This document shows positions 23,945 to 32,015 of a DNA stretch of 48,858 bases, one piece after another. This stretch comes from Chloroflexota bacterium. GTDB lineage: Bacteria > Chloroflexota > Dehalococcoidia > SM23-28-2 > JACOUE01. The position numbers were made by a program, and so were the translations under genes. Location: positions 1 through 48,858 of the forward strand of contig JACOUE010000038.1 in assembly GCA_016178045.1 (NCBI GenBank), given 5' to 3'. The notes beneath the pieces were generated by a model. It did no database searches. It was not told the DNA's origin and saw only the letters and a list, made by a program, of their open reading frames with translations. Position 1 is the stretch's first letter; every line of letters starts with the position of its first letter.

Positions 23945-25036
23945 TTAGTTCGCGGGCGGGTCAAGGAACGCCTTGAGGACAACGTTCATGCGGTCCCGGC
24001 GCTCCGGGAGGCCTGCGACGTCCAGGCGGTGCATGTACTCGTTTATTTGGCGGCGCCGGACCGCCAACAGCCTCTGCACGCCGACGTCGATGTTCTTGCG
24101 GCCGCCGCCGGCCAGGATGATGATCGCCTCGTCGAAGAAGGGGGTGGCAGCGGACGTGCCGAACTGGATGTCGAGGGAGAGGGGCCCTTCCACCTGGTCC
24201 AGGTAGTGGTGCAGCTCCTCCCGGCGCCAAGGCTGCGACTCCACGACGTACTTCAGGTGCATCACGCCGAACCCCAGGTGCCGCGACTCGTCCTGCGCGC
24301 AGAGGCGGTAGATGGTCTTCTCGGCCTCGTTCTGGCTGATGTACTCGCCGGTGCGGAAGAGGCTCTGGACGAATCCCTCCGCGAACACGTGCATGATGGC
24401 CGACATCTCGGTGAAGTCCTTGGCGTCGAGGATGGAGCGGAGGGCGGGCCCGGACTGGCCCTCGCTCAGGAGGCCGCCGCCGTTGGCCAGGGCGCGCTTG
24501 CGGAAGACGTCCAGGTGGCGGGCTTCGTCCATGATCTGGGTCAGGAGGAAGAGCTTGGTCTCGTAGTAGTCGGGGTTGATCTTCGGCAGCCACTGGCCGG
24601 GCGCATCGCCGGCGATGAACTCGACCTCGGTGAGGAAGGTGCAGAGCTGGCACATCGCCCGCTCGAGGTCGTCCGGCAGGGGCTCGATGGTGTTCCACGG
24701 TATGTCGGTGGCGGACGACCACTGGCGCTGGACGGCCTCTTCGTAGAGCAGGCGGGAGTTCTCGGACCAGGTGTCAGACTTGGACGGGTAGTACATGCCG
24801 GCCCGCGGGACGTTGTCGCGGCCGCGGGCGTCACGGGGCCTGAGGCTGTAGTTGATGCTGTGCTCCGGCACCTCGCGGCCCGCCTCGACCTCGTCGAGGG
24901 TGAGGCCGCGCCGTCCCGGCCGGACGCGCGTCGCCGTTACCTTGTGGCCGTCCTGGGGGTTCAGCCAGGAGAGGTCGAGCTCGGGGAGGTCCTCCTCGGT
25001 GGTGAGTTTCTCAAGGACGTCAGGACTAATGGCCAT
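23945..25036 (-). CDS. ferritin-like (R2-type) di-metal protein, copy 2
   Basis: From the ATG at 25036 (MAISPDVLEKLTTEED), behind GGAGGCGGGCA, the protein has 363 residues. The helical core carries TEVEFIAGD, an EARH motif in IMDEARHLDVFRK, DFTEMSA and an ESRH motif in CAQDESRHLGFGVMH. This is a complete set of two ExxH and two further Glu for a di-iron or Mn/Fe centre. The closest family frame is R2-like oxidases, ribonucleotide reductase small subunits included. There is no large subunit in the window, so oxygen-dependent oxidation of an unknown substrate is the better guess. The track's extra 18 residues at the front look spurious. A strong terminator follows. Confidence 0.8.
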   Translation of the reverse strand: MAISPDVLEKLTTEEDLPELDLSWLNPQDGHKVTATRVRPGRRGLTLDEVEAGREVPEHSINYSLRPRDARGRDNVPRAGMYYPSKSDTWSENSRLLYEEAVQRQWSSATDIPWNTIEPLPDDLERAMCQLCTFLTEVEFIAGDAPGQWLPKINPDYYETKLFLLTQIMDEARHLDVFRKRALANGGGLLSEGQSGPALRSILDAKDFTEMSAIMHVFAEGFVQSLFRTGEYISQNEAEKTIYRLCAQDESRHLGFGVMHLKYVVESQPWRREELHHYLDQVEGPLSLDIQFGTSAATPFFDEAIIILAGGGRKNIDVGVQRLLAVRRRQINEYMHRLDVAGLPERRDRMNVVLKAFLDPPAN

Positions 25037-25146
25037 TGCCCGCCTCCATTGATTTAGCGACCGCTCAGTAACAGTGAGGTGAGGCAGCAATAGACTAAAC
25101 CCGCGGAGCGGGGGCTGTCAAGGCGTGTGATGTGTCGGGAGGCTGC

Positions 25147-25166
25147 CCGCGGGCTGAAGCCCACGG
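25147..25166. repeat. short imperfect hairpin between ferritin-like copies 2 and 3
   Basis: CCGCGGGCT ga AGCCCACGG folds with one mismatch. The motif GGGCTgaAGCCC is a frequent intergenic hairpin type. It lies beyond the stop of copy 3 but has no T-run, so its role is uncertain. Confidence 0.35.
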
Positions 25167-25219
25167 CTACGTGAGTGAGGTGGGCGCGGGGGCTGTCAGG
25201 GAGCGCAGGGACGGCGGCG

Positions 25220-26290
25220 CTAGTTGGCCGGCGGGTCGAGGTACGGCTTGAGCCAGGGGCTCATGCGGTCGCGGCGGTCGCCAAGACCGGCCACCTCCAG
25301 GCGGTGCATGTATTCGTTCACCTGCTTGCGGAGGATCGCCTGGACGACCTCGACGCCTTTGTCGATGTCGCCGCGCCCGGCGAGCAGGGCGATGGCCTGG
25401 GTGGTGTACTGGGCGCCGGTGACGCCCTCGGTGCGCAGGATCGACTCGGCCTGGTCGTAGTACCAGTGCAGCTCTTCCCGCCGCCCCGGCTGCTCCTCCA
25501 CGATGTGCTTGAGGTGCATCACGCCGAAGGCGACGTGGCGCGACTCGTCCTGGGCAGCCAGGCGGTAGATCTTCTTCTCCGCCTCGTTCTGGGCGATGTA
25601 CTCGCCCATGCGGAACAAAGTCTGCACGAACCCCTCGCCCAGGATGTGGAGGACGGCGGACATCTCCGTGAAGTCCTGGGCCTCGATGATGCGGCGGAGG
25701 CCGTTCTCCGCTGTGGCCGACAGGAGGCCGCCGCCGTTGGCCAGGGCCCGCTTGCGGAAGACGTCCAGGTGGCGGGCCTCGTCCATGATCTGCGACAGGA
25801 GGAAGAGCTTGACCTCGTGGTAGTCGCTGTTGATCTTCGGCATCCACTGACCCGGTGTGTCGCCGGCGATGAACTCGACCTCGGTGAGGAAGGTGCAGAG
25901 CTGGCACATGGCCAGCTCCATGTTGTCGGGCAGGGGCTCGATGGTCTCCCAGGGGACGTCGGTGGCGGAGGACCACTGGCGCTGGACGGCCTCCTCGTAG
26001 AGGAGTCGTAAGTTGTCAGCGTAGACATCGGCCCGCTCCTGGTAGGGGAGCTTCACGCGGAGGGCCTCGGGCCGGGCGACGGCGCCGCGGGGCCGGAAGG
26101 TGGCGTTATCGCTGCGCTGGGGGACGTCGCCGTAGGGGCCGATCTCCACTTCGTCCAGGGTGAGGCCGCGCTTGCCGGGCTTCGCCCTGATCCCCCAGGC
26201 GTTGTCGAGGTTGAGCCAGCTCAGGTCTAGAGGCGCGACTTCGCTGGTTTCCGTACGTAGCTGCTCGAGGACTTCCGGGCTGATAGCCAT
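25220..26290 (-). CDS. ferritin-like (R2-type) di-metal protein, copy 3
   Basis: The 356-residue protein starts at the ATG at 26290 (MAISPEVLEQLRTETS) behind GAGGGGACAT. It is the closest relative of copy 2: shared YEEAVQRQWSSATD, CQLCTFLTEVEFIAGD, IMDEARHLDVFRKRALANGG, DFTEMSAVLHILGEG and AAQDESRHVAFGVMHLKH, with the same C-terminal NEYMHRLEVAG. All likely metal ligands are kept. Copies 2 and 3 share the start MAISP and the end LDPPAN, which points to a fairly recent duplication. Substrate unknown. Confidence 0.8.
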   Translation of the reverse strand: MAISPEVLEQLRTETSEVAPLDLSWLNLDNAWGIRAKPGKRGLTLDEVEIGPYGDVPQRSDNATFRPRGAVARPEALRVKLPYQERADVYADNLRLLYEEAVQRQWSSATDVPWETIEPLPDNMELAMCQLCTFLTEVEFIAGDTPGQWMPKINSDYHEVKLFLLSQIMDEARHLDVFRKRALANGGGLLSATAENGLRRIIEAQDFTEMSAVLHILGEGFVQTLFRMGEYIAQNEAEKKIYRLAAQDESRHVAFGVMHLKHIVEEQPGRREELHWYYDQAESILRTEGVTGAQYTTQAIALLAGRGDIDKGVEVVQAILRKQVNEYMHRLEVAGLGDRRDRMSPWLKPYLDPPAN

Positions 26291-26348
26291 ATGTCCCCTC
26301 CCCAAAGGCTGGCTGCGAGGGCACCATAACACCGCGGCAATAGCGCTG

Positions 26349-27068
26349 TCAATCTTCGAAGGTACGGCGCCGCACGGGGTGGCGGCGGCGGCGGCGGGCG
26401 TAGCGGCCCACGCTGGCGACGATGACGAGCCCGGTGAGGAAGCCGCCGACGTGGGCCCAGAAGGCGACGCCCGCGCTGACCCCCACGGCGTCGGCGCCCA
26501 GCGAGGCGATGCCGTTCAGGAGCTGCATGAAGAACCAGATGCCGATGAGGAGGACGGCCGGCACGGGGAAGGCGCCGAAGAACCAGAGCCACGGGATGAG
26601 GACGGCCACTGTGGCCCGCGGGTAGAGCACGGCGTAGGCGCCGAGCACGCCGGCGATGGCGCCGCTGGCCCCCACCATGGGGATGATCGCGTCCTGGTCG
26701 ACGAAGACCTGAAGGGCAACAGCGCCGATGCCGCTGAGGAGGTAAAACAGGAGGTAGCGGATGTGGCCGAAGGCGTCCTCCACGTTGTCGCCGAAGACCC
26801 ACAGGAAAAGCATGTTGCCAATGAGGTGGAACCAGCCGCCGTGGATGAACATGGCGGTGAAGACGCTGGCTGGCTCTTCCAGCCCGGAGGGGTACTGGAG
26901 CCAGTCGATGAGGTGGGCGGAGACGATGCCGTTCTCGCGGACGAAGCGGTCCAGATGGAGGGGGTCGAGGGTCAGCTCGTAGACGAAGACGGCGATGCTG
27001 GCGATTATCAGGGCGATGTTGACGAAGGGGAAGGTGCGGCTTCTGGGCGCGTCGGAGACGGGGATCAT
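26349..27068 (-). CDS. rhomboid-family intramembrane serine protease
   Basis: A 239-residue six-helix protein. Catalytic Ser is in GASGAIAGVLGAYAVLYP and catalytic His in WAHVGGFLTGLVIV. HGGWFHLIGNMLFLWVFGDN, with the conserved Asn, completes the site. It cleaves within the membrane; substrates are unknown. It overlaps the preceding phosphatase gene by four bases (ATGA) and is the last gene of the minus-strand cobalamin series, though it may not belong to that pathway. Confidence 0.93.
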   Translation of the reverse strand: MIPVSDAPRSRTFPFVNIALIIASIAVFVYELTLDPLHLDRFVRENGIVSAHLIDWLQYPSGLEEPASVFTAMFIHGGWFHLIGNMLFLWVFGDNVEDAFGHIRYLLFYLLSGIGAVALQVFVDQDAIIPMVGASGAIAGVLGAYAVLYPRATVAVLIPWLWFFGAFPVPAVLLIGIWFFMQLLNGIASLGADAVGVSAGVAFWAHVGGFLTGLVIVASVGRYARRRRRHPVRRRTFED

Positions 27069-27655
27069 GCGGTGGCGGCCAGGTGGCAGACGTCGTTCAG
27101 CCGTAGCAGGAGCGGCACCGGGTTGCCCGCGTCCACGACCGTGAGCGAGCAGTGGTCGATGGTGAAGGGGATGTGGCGGGGGTGGAAGGCCAGCCCCAGG
27201 GTGTGGCGGATGAAGGAGCCGATGGCGCCGCCGTGACTCATGATGAGGACGTCGCCCTCCGGATGGGCGGCGATGATATCGTCAGTCGCTGCCACCACAC
27301 GGCGCCGCAGTTCGGCCTCGGTCTCGCCGCCGGGCGGCCTGAAGGGTTCCCAGTGTTCCGGGTGTTTGGCCCTCATCTCGCCCTCCGGCTGGCCTTCCCA
27401 CTCCCCGGCGTGCCACTCGCGAAGGCGGGGCTCCACCCGCACCTCAAGGCCCACGTGCCGGGCGACGATCTCGGCCGTCTCCAGCGCCCGTCGCAGGGGG
27501 CTGCTGTACAGCGCGACGACGCCCTCTCCGGCCAGGCGGCGGCCCAGGGCCTCGGCCTGGCGGCGGCCGAGCTCGCTGAGGCCGTCATCGGCCGCGCCGA
27601 TGAGTCCGGTCCACTCGATGGCGCCGTGGCGGGCGAGGAGGAGACGGGTGGGCAT
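27065..27655 (-). CDS. histidine phosphatase, possibly CobC-like alpha-ribazole phosphatase
   Basis: A 196-residue phosphoglycerate-mutase-like protein with the catalytic His in LLLARHGAIEW and the second His in DVLIMSHGGAIGSF. SSPLRRALETAEIVA supports the fold. The track's N-terminal extension (GPTTLWGGARGWPQR) is rejected; MPTRLLLARHG at 27655 is a standard start. Its position after B12 uptake and adenosyltransferase genes suggests the phosphatase step of nucleotide-loop assembly, but many histidine phosphatases look alike, so this is an inference from context. Confidence 0.85.
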   Translation of the reverse strand: MPTRLLLARHGAIEWTGLIGAADDGLSELGRRQAEALGRRLAGEGVVALYSSPLRRALETAEIVARHVGLEVRVEPRLREWHAGEWEGQPEGEMRAKHPEHWEPFRPPGGETEAELRRRVVAATDDIIAAHPEGDVLIMSHGGAIGSFIRHTLGLAFHPRHIPFTIDHCSLTVVDAGNPVPLLLRLNDVCHLAATA

Positions 27656-27740
27656 ACCAGGATAAGGGTAGTGGGTCAGCGCCCGCTGAGGCCAGCCCCT
27701 TGCCCCACCCCAGAGCGTTGTTGGGCCCACCCACCCGCCG

Positions 27741-27757
27741 CTAAGGCTTCGCCTTAG
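27741..27757. repeat. short perfect hairpin CTAAGGC..GCCTTAG
   Basis: A seven-base stem with loop TTC at 27741-27757, between the small membrane gene and the phosphatase gene. There is no T-run, so it may mark processing or 3' stabilisation within the transcript. Confidence 0.3.
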
Positions 27758-27813
27758 AATCCGGGCTCCGATAACCGGCCTTATCTCAGATACCGAAGCG
27801 GCCGGGGTCGGCG

Positions 27814-28086
27814 CTAGTGCTTGGCCCGCACGCGTTCGCGATACTGCCGCAGGGCTTGCTCGCCCTTGCGCTGGAAGTGGCGACCCAATCGTAGGCCCAT
27901 GTAGAAAGCTAGCGAGCCGGAGACCACGAGGAAAAGGAGCATGGAGAGCCCTACGACAAAATTTTCACGGATGCCTGTGTAGAATAGCCAACCAAGGAGT
28001 GCCAAGCCCGAAAGAAGCACGGAGAGTCGGAGCATGAGAGCGACTTTCAGAGTGATCCGTACGGCGCGGGTGGGTTCGTCTTTCAT
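27814..28086 (-). CDS. small two-helix membrane protein in the cobalamin operon, function unknown
   Basis: The 90-residue protein has two hydrophobic segments at about 17-37 (ALMLRLSVLLSGLALLGWLF) and 45-66 and a strongly basic C-terminal tail (RQYRERVRAKH). It starts three bases after the adenosyltransferase stop, so it is almost certainly co-transcribed and perhaps translationally coupled. A role in B12 uptake or membrane anchoring of the pathway is possible but not shown. No family recognised. Confidence 0.65.
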   Translation of the reverse strand: MKDEPTRAVRITLKVALMLRLSVLLSGLALLGWLFYTGIRENFVVGLSMLLFLVVSGSLAFYMGLRLGRHFQRKGEQALRQYRERVRAKH

Positions 28087-28089
28087 GGG

Positions 28090-28662
28090 TCAGTCCTTAC
28101 GCCAGGGCAGCTCTTTGTGCCGCTCCGCCTTGCTCACGTAGCGGGCCAGGGCGAAGAGGAGGTCGGAGAGGCGGTTGAGGTAGGCGGGAACGTTCGGGTT
28201 TACGCCCTCGGTCTCCTTCAGCCGGACCACGGCCCGCTCGGCCCGGCGGCAGACGGTGCGGGCCAGGTGGAGGTGGGCCGCGGCGGGCGGCCCCGACGGC
28301 AGGATGAACGTCTTCAGCGGCGGCACCTTCGCGTCGTACTCGTCGATGAGGCGCTCCAGGGCGGCGACACGGTCGGGCTCCAGCCGGAACGCCTGAGCGG
28401 CGGTGCCCTTCACCTCCTGCGCGCTCGCCAGCTCGGCGCCGACGTCGAACAGCTCGTTCTGGATCGACTGGATCACGCGGACGAGGCGTCGCTGCCGCAG
28501 AAGGGAGGCGGCGACGCCGAGGGTCGAATTCAGCTCGTCGACGCTGCCGTACGCCTCCACCCGCGGGTGGGTCTTCGCCAGCCGCTTCCCGCCGAACAGC
28601 GAAGTCTCGCCGCGGTCGCCGGCGCGGGTGTAGAGGGGAGACTTGCGAGGGGGGCGGGCCAT
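28090..28662 (-). CDS. cob(I)alamin adenosyltransferase, PduO type
   Basis: The enzyme adenosylates cob(I)alamin using ATP to give coenzyme B12. The N-terminal ATP loop YTRAGDRGETSLFGG and the following EAYGSVDELNSTLGV are diagnostic. C-terminal ILPSGPPAAAHLHLARTVCR and YLNRLSDLLFALARY complete the family pattern. I start it at the ATG at 28662 (MARPPRKSPLYTR), giving 190 residues. It lies 32 bp after btuD in the riboswitch-controlled unit. Confidence 0.95.
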   Translation of the reverse strand: MARPPRKSPLYTRAGDRGETSLFGGKRLAKTHPRVEAYGSVDELNSTLGVAASLLRQRRLVRVIQSIQNELFDVGAELASAQEVKGTAAQAFRLEPDRVAALERLIDEYDAKVPPLKTFILPSGPPAAAHLHLARTVCRRAERAVVRLKETEGVNPNVPAYLNRLSDLLFALARYVSKAERHKELPWRKD

Positions 28663-28694
28663 AGGCGTCGATCCTTCGACAGGGTCACGATGCA

Positions 28695-29510
28695 TTATAG
28701 CGGAGAGGGAACGGCAGTGCCCGCCACGTCCGGCACCACTACCGGCCGCCCCGTCAGCGGGTGGTCGAAGACGACGGCCTCGGCGCCGTAGACTTGGCGC
28801 AGGCGCTGGGGCGTCAGAACGTCGTGCGGGGGCCCTTCGGCAACGACGCGGCCCCGGTGCAGCATGACTAGGCGGTGGCAGGACTGGGCGGCCAGCGTCA
28901 GGTCGTGGACGGCGGCCAGGGCGCCGCGAGCGCCGTCGCGGCAGAGGGAGAGGATCAGCGCGAGCACCGCCGCCTGGTGGCCGATGTCCATGTGGGCCGT
29001 CGGCTCGTCCAGGAGGAGGAGCGGTGCCTCCTGGGCCAGCGCCCGCGCCACCACCACCCGCTGGCGCTCGCCGCCGGAGAGCTCGGCGATGCGGCGGGCG
29101 GCGAGGTCCCGGGCATCGGTGGCCTCCAGGGCCCGCCGCGCCGCCTCCAGGTCGGCGCCGCCTTCCGTCGCCAGCAGGCCAAGGTGGGGGGTGCGGCCCA
29201 TGAGCACGACCTGCAGGGCGGTGAAAGCTTCGGGGAGGAGCGGGTTCTGGGGGACGACGGCGGCGCGCAGGGCGACGTCCCGCTGCCCCAGCGAGGCAAG
29301 ATCCTCGCCGAGCAGACGCACGGTCCCCCGCTGGAGCCGCACGACTCTCGTCACGGCGCGGATGAGGGTGGACTTGCCGGAGCCATTGGGGCCGACGAGT
29401 CCCACGACTTCGCCCCGTGTGACGGAAAGCGACACGCCGTCCAGGGCGACCCGCGGCCCGTAAGCGACGGCCACGTCGCGCACGTCCAGGAGGCTATCCG
29501 GCTGCGACAT
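28695..29510 (-). CDS. btuD: ABC transporter ATP-binding protein, cobalamin/iron-siderophore type
   Basis: The 271-residue ATPase has Walker A GLVGPNGSGKSTLIRAVTR, the Q-loop VVPQNP, signature LSGGERQRVVVAR and Walker B LLLLDEPTAHMDIGH. It overlaps the permease gene by one base. It belongs to the FecE/BtuD branch, which energises uptake of B12 or iron chelates. The riboswitch upstream and the adenosyltransferase downstream favour cobalamin. Confidence 0.9.
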   Translation of the reverse strand: MSQPDSLLDVRDVAVAYGPRVALDGVSLSVTRGEVVGLVGPNGSGKSTLIRAVTRVVRLQRGTVRLLGEDLASLGQRDVALRAAVVPQNPLLPEAFTALQVVLMGRTPHLGLLATEGGADLEAARRALEATDARDLAARRIAELSGGERQRVVVARALAQEAPLLLLDEPTAHMDIGHQAAVLALILSLCRDGARGALAAVHDLTLAAQSCHRLVMLHRGRVVAEGPPHDVLTPQRLRQVYGAEAVVFDHPLTGRPVVVPDVAGTAVPSPL

Positions 29511-30619
29511 CAGAAGACTCCCCGCTGGGCGCGGCGCAGCAGGTAGAGGAAGAACGGCACGCCGCAGAACGAGGTGATGATCCCCACCGGCACCTCCGAG
29601 GGCTGGAGGACCTCTCGCGCCAGGAGGTCGGCCAGGATGAGGAAGGTCGCTCCGACCAGCATCGACATGGGGAGAAGCTGACGGTGGTCGGGCCCCCAGA
29701 CCAGGCGGACGGCGTGGGGCACGATGAGCCCCACGAAGCCGATGATGCCGCTCACGGAGACGGCGGCCGCCGTGGCCAGGGAGGATGCGCCCAGGAGGAG
29801 CAGCTTCGTCCGCTCCACGTTTACGCCCAGCTGCTGGGCCTGCTCATCGTCTAGCTGGAGGACGTTCAGCGTGCGGCCGTACAGCAGGAGGACGGCCGCG
29901 GCGGGCACAGCGTAAGGCGCGACCCAAGCCAGGCGGTCCCAGGAGCTGAGGTTGAAGCCCCCGAGCACCCAGGCCAGGAGGTTGAACACGCGGTCGATGT
30001 CCAGCAGCATGAGGAACGAGGTCATTGAGGTGGCGATGGACGATATGGCGATACCCGCCAGGATCAGCGTCGTCGTCGGGACGGTGCGGCCGACGCGGGC
30101 TAGGAAGTAGGCGAGGGCGACGGCGGTCAGGCCGCCGGCGAAGGCGGCCAGCGGGAGGACGCTGAAGCCGCCGAAGGCGTACGGCACCGGCGACACCAGC
30201 ACCGCCGTGGCGGCCAGGGCGGCGCCTGGCGCCACCCCAATGAGGTACGGCTCGGCGAGGGGGTTGCGGAAGACGCCCTGGTAGGTGGCCCCCGCCAGGG
30301 CCAGGGTCGCCCCTACCAGCCCGGCCAGGAGCACCCGGGGCAGGCGCACCTCCCAGATAATGTCCCGCCACGCCTGCGGCAGCCCGTCCGCCAGATCAAC
30401 GCCCGGGAGGCGGGAGAGGACGATGCGGACCGTCGCGTCCAGCGGTATGTTCGCCGGGCCCACGGCGGCGGCGAGGACGGCCGCTGCCATCAGCGCTGCC
30501 AGCCCCAGGCCGAGGCGCCCCAGCGGCGGCCGCGCCAGCGGCAGCGCGGGCAGGGCCGGCGCCAGCGCCTCGCCGGCGACGGCTGGGTCGAAGGCCTGCG
30601 AGCGGCGGAGGATGTTCAC
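29510..30619 (-). CDS. btuC: ABC transporter permease, FecCD/BtuC family
   Basis: A 369-residue permease with about ten hydrophobic helices. Family blocks are LPRVLLAGLVGATLALAGAT, then FRNPLAEPYLIGVAPGAALA, and the cytosolic coupling region SVSGIIGFVGLIVPHAVRLV near the end. It forms a dimer in the membrane and passes substrate delivered by the binding protein. It overlaps btuF by four bases and btuD by one, which indicates a translationally coupled operon. Confidence 0.92.
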   Translation of the reverse strand: MNILRRSQAFDPAVAGEALAPALPALPLARPPLGRLGLGLAALMAAAVLAAAVGPANIPLDATVRIVLSRLPGVDLADGLPQAWRDIIWEVRLPRVLLAGLVGATLALAGATYQGVFRNPLAEPYLIGVAPGAALAATAVLVSPVPYAFGGFSVLPLAAFAGGLTAVALAYFLARVGRTVPTTTLILAGIAISSIATSMTSFLMLLDIDRVFNLLAWVLGGFNLSSWDRLAWVAPYAVPAAAVLLLYGRTLNVLQLDDEQAQQLGVNVERTKLLLLGASSLATAAAVSVSGIIGFVGLIVPHAVRLVWGPDHRQLLPMSMLVGATFLILADLLAREVLQPSEVPVGIITSFCGVPFFLYLLRRAQRGVF

Positions 30620-31563
30620 GGGAACCTCTCCGGGTAAAGGAGCCGGGCCAGCTCCTCCAGCGCGTCGACGATGCGCGGGCCCGGCCGGCTGATGATATCG
30701 CCGTCCACGGCGTAGACGCGGTCGTTCTCGACGGCGGAGATGCTCCCCCAGCCGGCGCGGGCCTTGACCTCGGCCGGGGTGACGGCGGGCTCGTCGGCCA
30801 GGATGATCACCTCGGGATCGGCGGTGATGATCGCTTCGTTGTCGAGCTGGGGGAAGGCGCCGGTGGCGATGTTGTCTGCTTTGAGGAGCTTGTAGAGGTC
30901 GCCCACGAAGCTCCGCGGGCCCGCCGAGTAGAGGTCGGGACTGACCTCGTGGAAGACCCTCGGTCCCCTTTGGACACCGGCGAGCTTCGCCGTGACGTCG
31001 CCGATTCGCTCCCGCATCTGGCCGGTCAGAGCGATGGCCTTGTCGGCGCGGCCGGTGACCTGCCCCAGCAGGTTGATCTGCTCGATCACGCCCTCCAGCG
31101 AGTCGGGCGAGGCGAGAAGCAGCACCCTGGCGCCCAGCCGCTTCAGGGCGGCGCGCAGGCCGCCGGGGTCGAAGACGATGAGGACGAGGTCCGGCTCCAG
31201 GGCCCCGATCGCCTCCACGTTGGGCTCGAAGCCGCTGACCTTCTGGAGGTCTGCCGCTTCGGGCGGGAAGTCGGTGTTCTCGTCCACCGCCACCAGGGCG
31301 TCGCCGGCGCCGATGGCGAACAGGACCTCGACGAAGGACGGCGCCAGGGCGACGATGCGCCGGGGCGCGGAGTCGAAAGTCACCGACCTGCCCGCGCTGT
31401 CGGTGACAGTGACCGGGAAGTCGGACGGAGGCTGGGGCGAGGGGGTCAAGGTAGCGCCGGGTTGCTGTACCTGCGCCCCCCCGTTACAGGCGGCGGCGGC
31501 CACGAGGAGGGCCAGCAGGGCCGCCATGGGCAGCCAGAGCGGTGCGCGCAAGGGCCTCTTCAT
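30616..31563 (-). CDS. btuF: cobalamin-type ABC transporter substrate-binding lipoprotein
   Basis: The 315-residue protein has a lipoprotein signal with lipobox VAAAC (Cys25) and a Pro/Thr linker, then the two-lobe TroA-like fold with SAPRRIVALAPSFVEVLFAI and LEPDLVLIVFDPGG. The start is the ATG at 31563 behind a strong GGGAGG site; the track begins 13 codons too early. The ribosome site lies in the arm of a hairpin. A riboswitch and terminator lie immediately upstream, so it is the first gene of the regulated unit. Confidence 0.9.
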   Translation of the reverse strand: MKRPLRAPLWLPMAALLALLVAAAACNGGAQVQQPGATLTPSPQPPSDFPVTVTDSAGRSVTFDSAPRRIVALAPSFVEVLFAIGAGDALVAVDENTDFPPEAADLQKVSGFEPNVEAIGALEPDLVLIVFDPGGLRAALKRLGARVLLLASPDSLEGVIEQINLLGQVTGRADKAIALTGQMRERIGDVTAKLAGVQRGPRVFHEVSPDLYSAGPRSFVGDLYKLLKADNIATGAFPQLDNEAIITADPEVIILADEPAVTPAEVKARAGWGSISAVENDRVYAVDGDIISRPGPRIVDALEELARLLYPERFP

Positions 31564-31570
31564 AGAAACA

Positions 31571-31594
31571 CCTCCCTGAGTTCTCTTCGGGAGG
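31571..31594 (-). promoter_or_regulatory. hairpin that can mask the btuF ribosome-binding site
   Basis: CCTCCC and GGGAGG form a perfect six-base stem around a 12-base loop. The downstream arm is the Shine-Dalgarno of btuF, seven bases before its ATG. It could add translational control beneath the transcriptional switch. Confidence 0.5.
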
Positions 31595-31634
31595 CAGGGC
31601 AAGGCTGCCTACCGGCAGGCAGGCTCGGCGGCAT

Positions 31635-31668
31635 AGAAAAACCCTTGCCCGAGCTTCAGACAAGGGTT
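31635..31668 (-). terminator. intrinsic terminator of the cobalamin riboswitch
   Basis: On the minus strand AACCCTTG, a twelve-base middle that begins TCTGAAGC, and CAAGGGTT form a stem followed at once by TTTTTC. It lies between the B12 aptamer and btuF, where ligand binding would be expected to favour this terminator. Confidence 0.8.
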
Positions 31669-31699
31669 GCGTTTCGTTAGCCGCTGCCCATGCCTTTCC

Positions 31700-31880
31700 G
31701 CGAAGGCTGGAACGCCGACAGGGGCAGGCGGCCTGGCTCCCCCGGTACCCCTCGCGGGGCCCGAGGATACAGTTGCGGGACAGCGCCGGCCTTTCACCGG
31801 CTTCGCTTTTGACCCCTAGCCGCCCCCGGCGACCAGCCCTACGGCCAGCCACCGACGGCCAACTTCGGGGACTCCTGCCG
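31700..31880 (-). promoter_or_regulatory. cobalamin (B12) riboswitch aptamer
   Basis: The minus strand carries the B12-box core: AGCCGGTGAAAGGCCGG followed by CGCTGTCCCGCAACTGTAT, and then the downstream GAGCCAGGCCGCCTGCC. These are the conserved elements of the cobalamin aptamer. With the terminator at 31635-31668 it should switch off btuF-btuC-btuD and the genes behind when adenosylcobalamin is plentiful. The 5' limit is approximate. Confidence 0.9.
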
Positions 31881-32015
31881 TTCGCTTATTCGGTTGTGGC
31901 AGGACTATAGCAAAGCATTTATCCTGGCGTCAAGCGGCTGGCTGACATGTGTGGTGGTTTGACAGTGGCGGGGGAACCGCTACGATACGGGGGAAACTGA
32001 CGACAGGAGTGAAGG

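Noticed and set aside
23411-25057. 548-residue plus-strand ORF
   Set aside because: Antisense across ferritin-like copies 1 and 2 and their terminator, so it cannot be real if those genes are.
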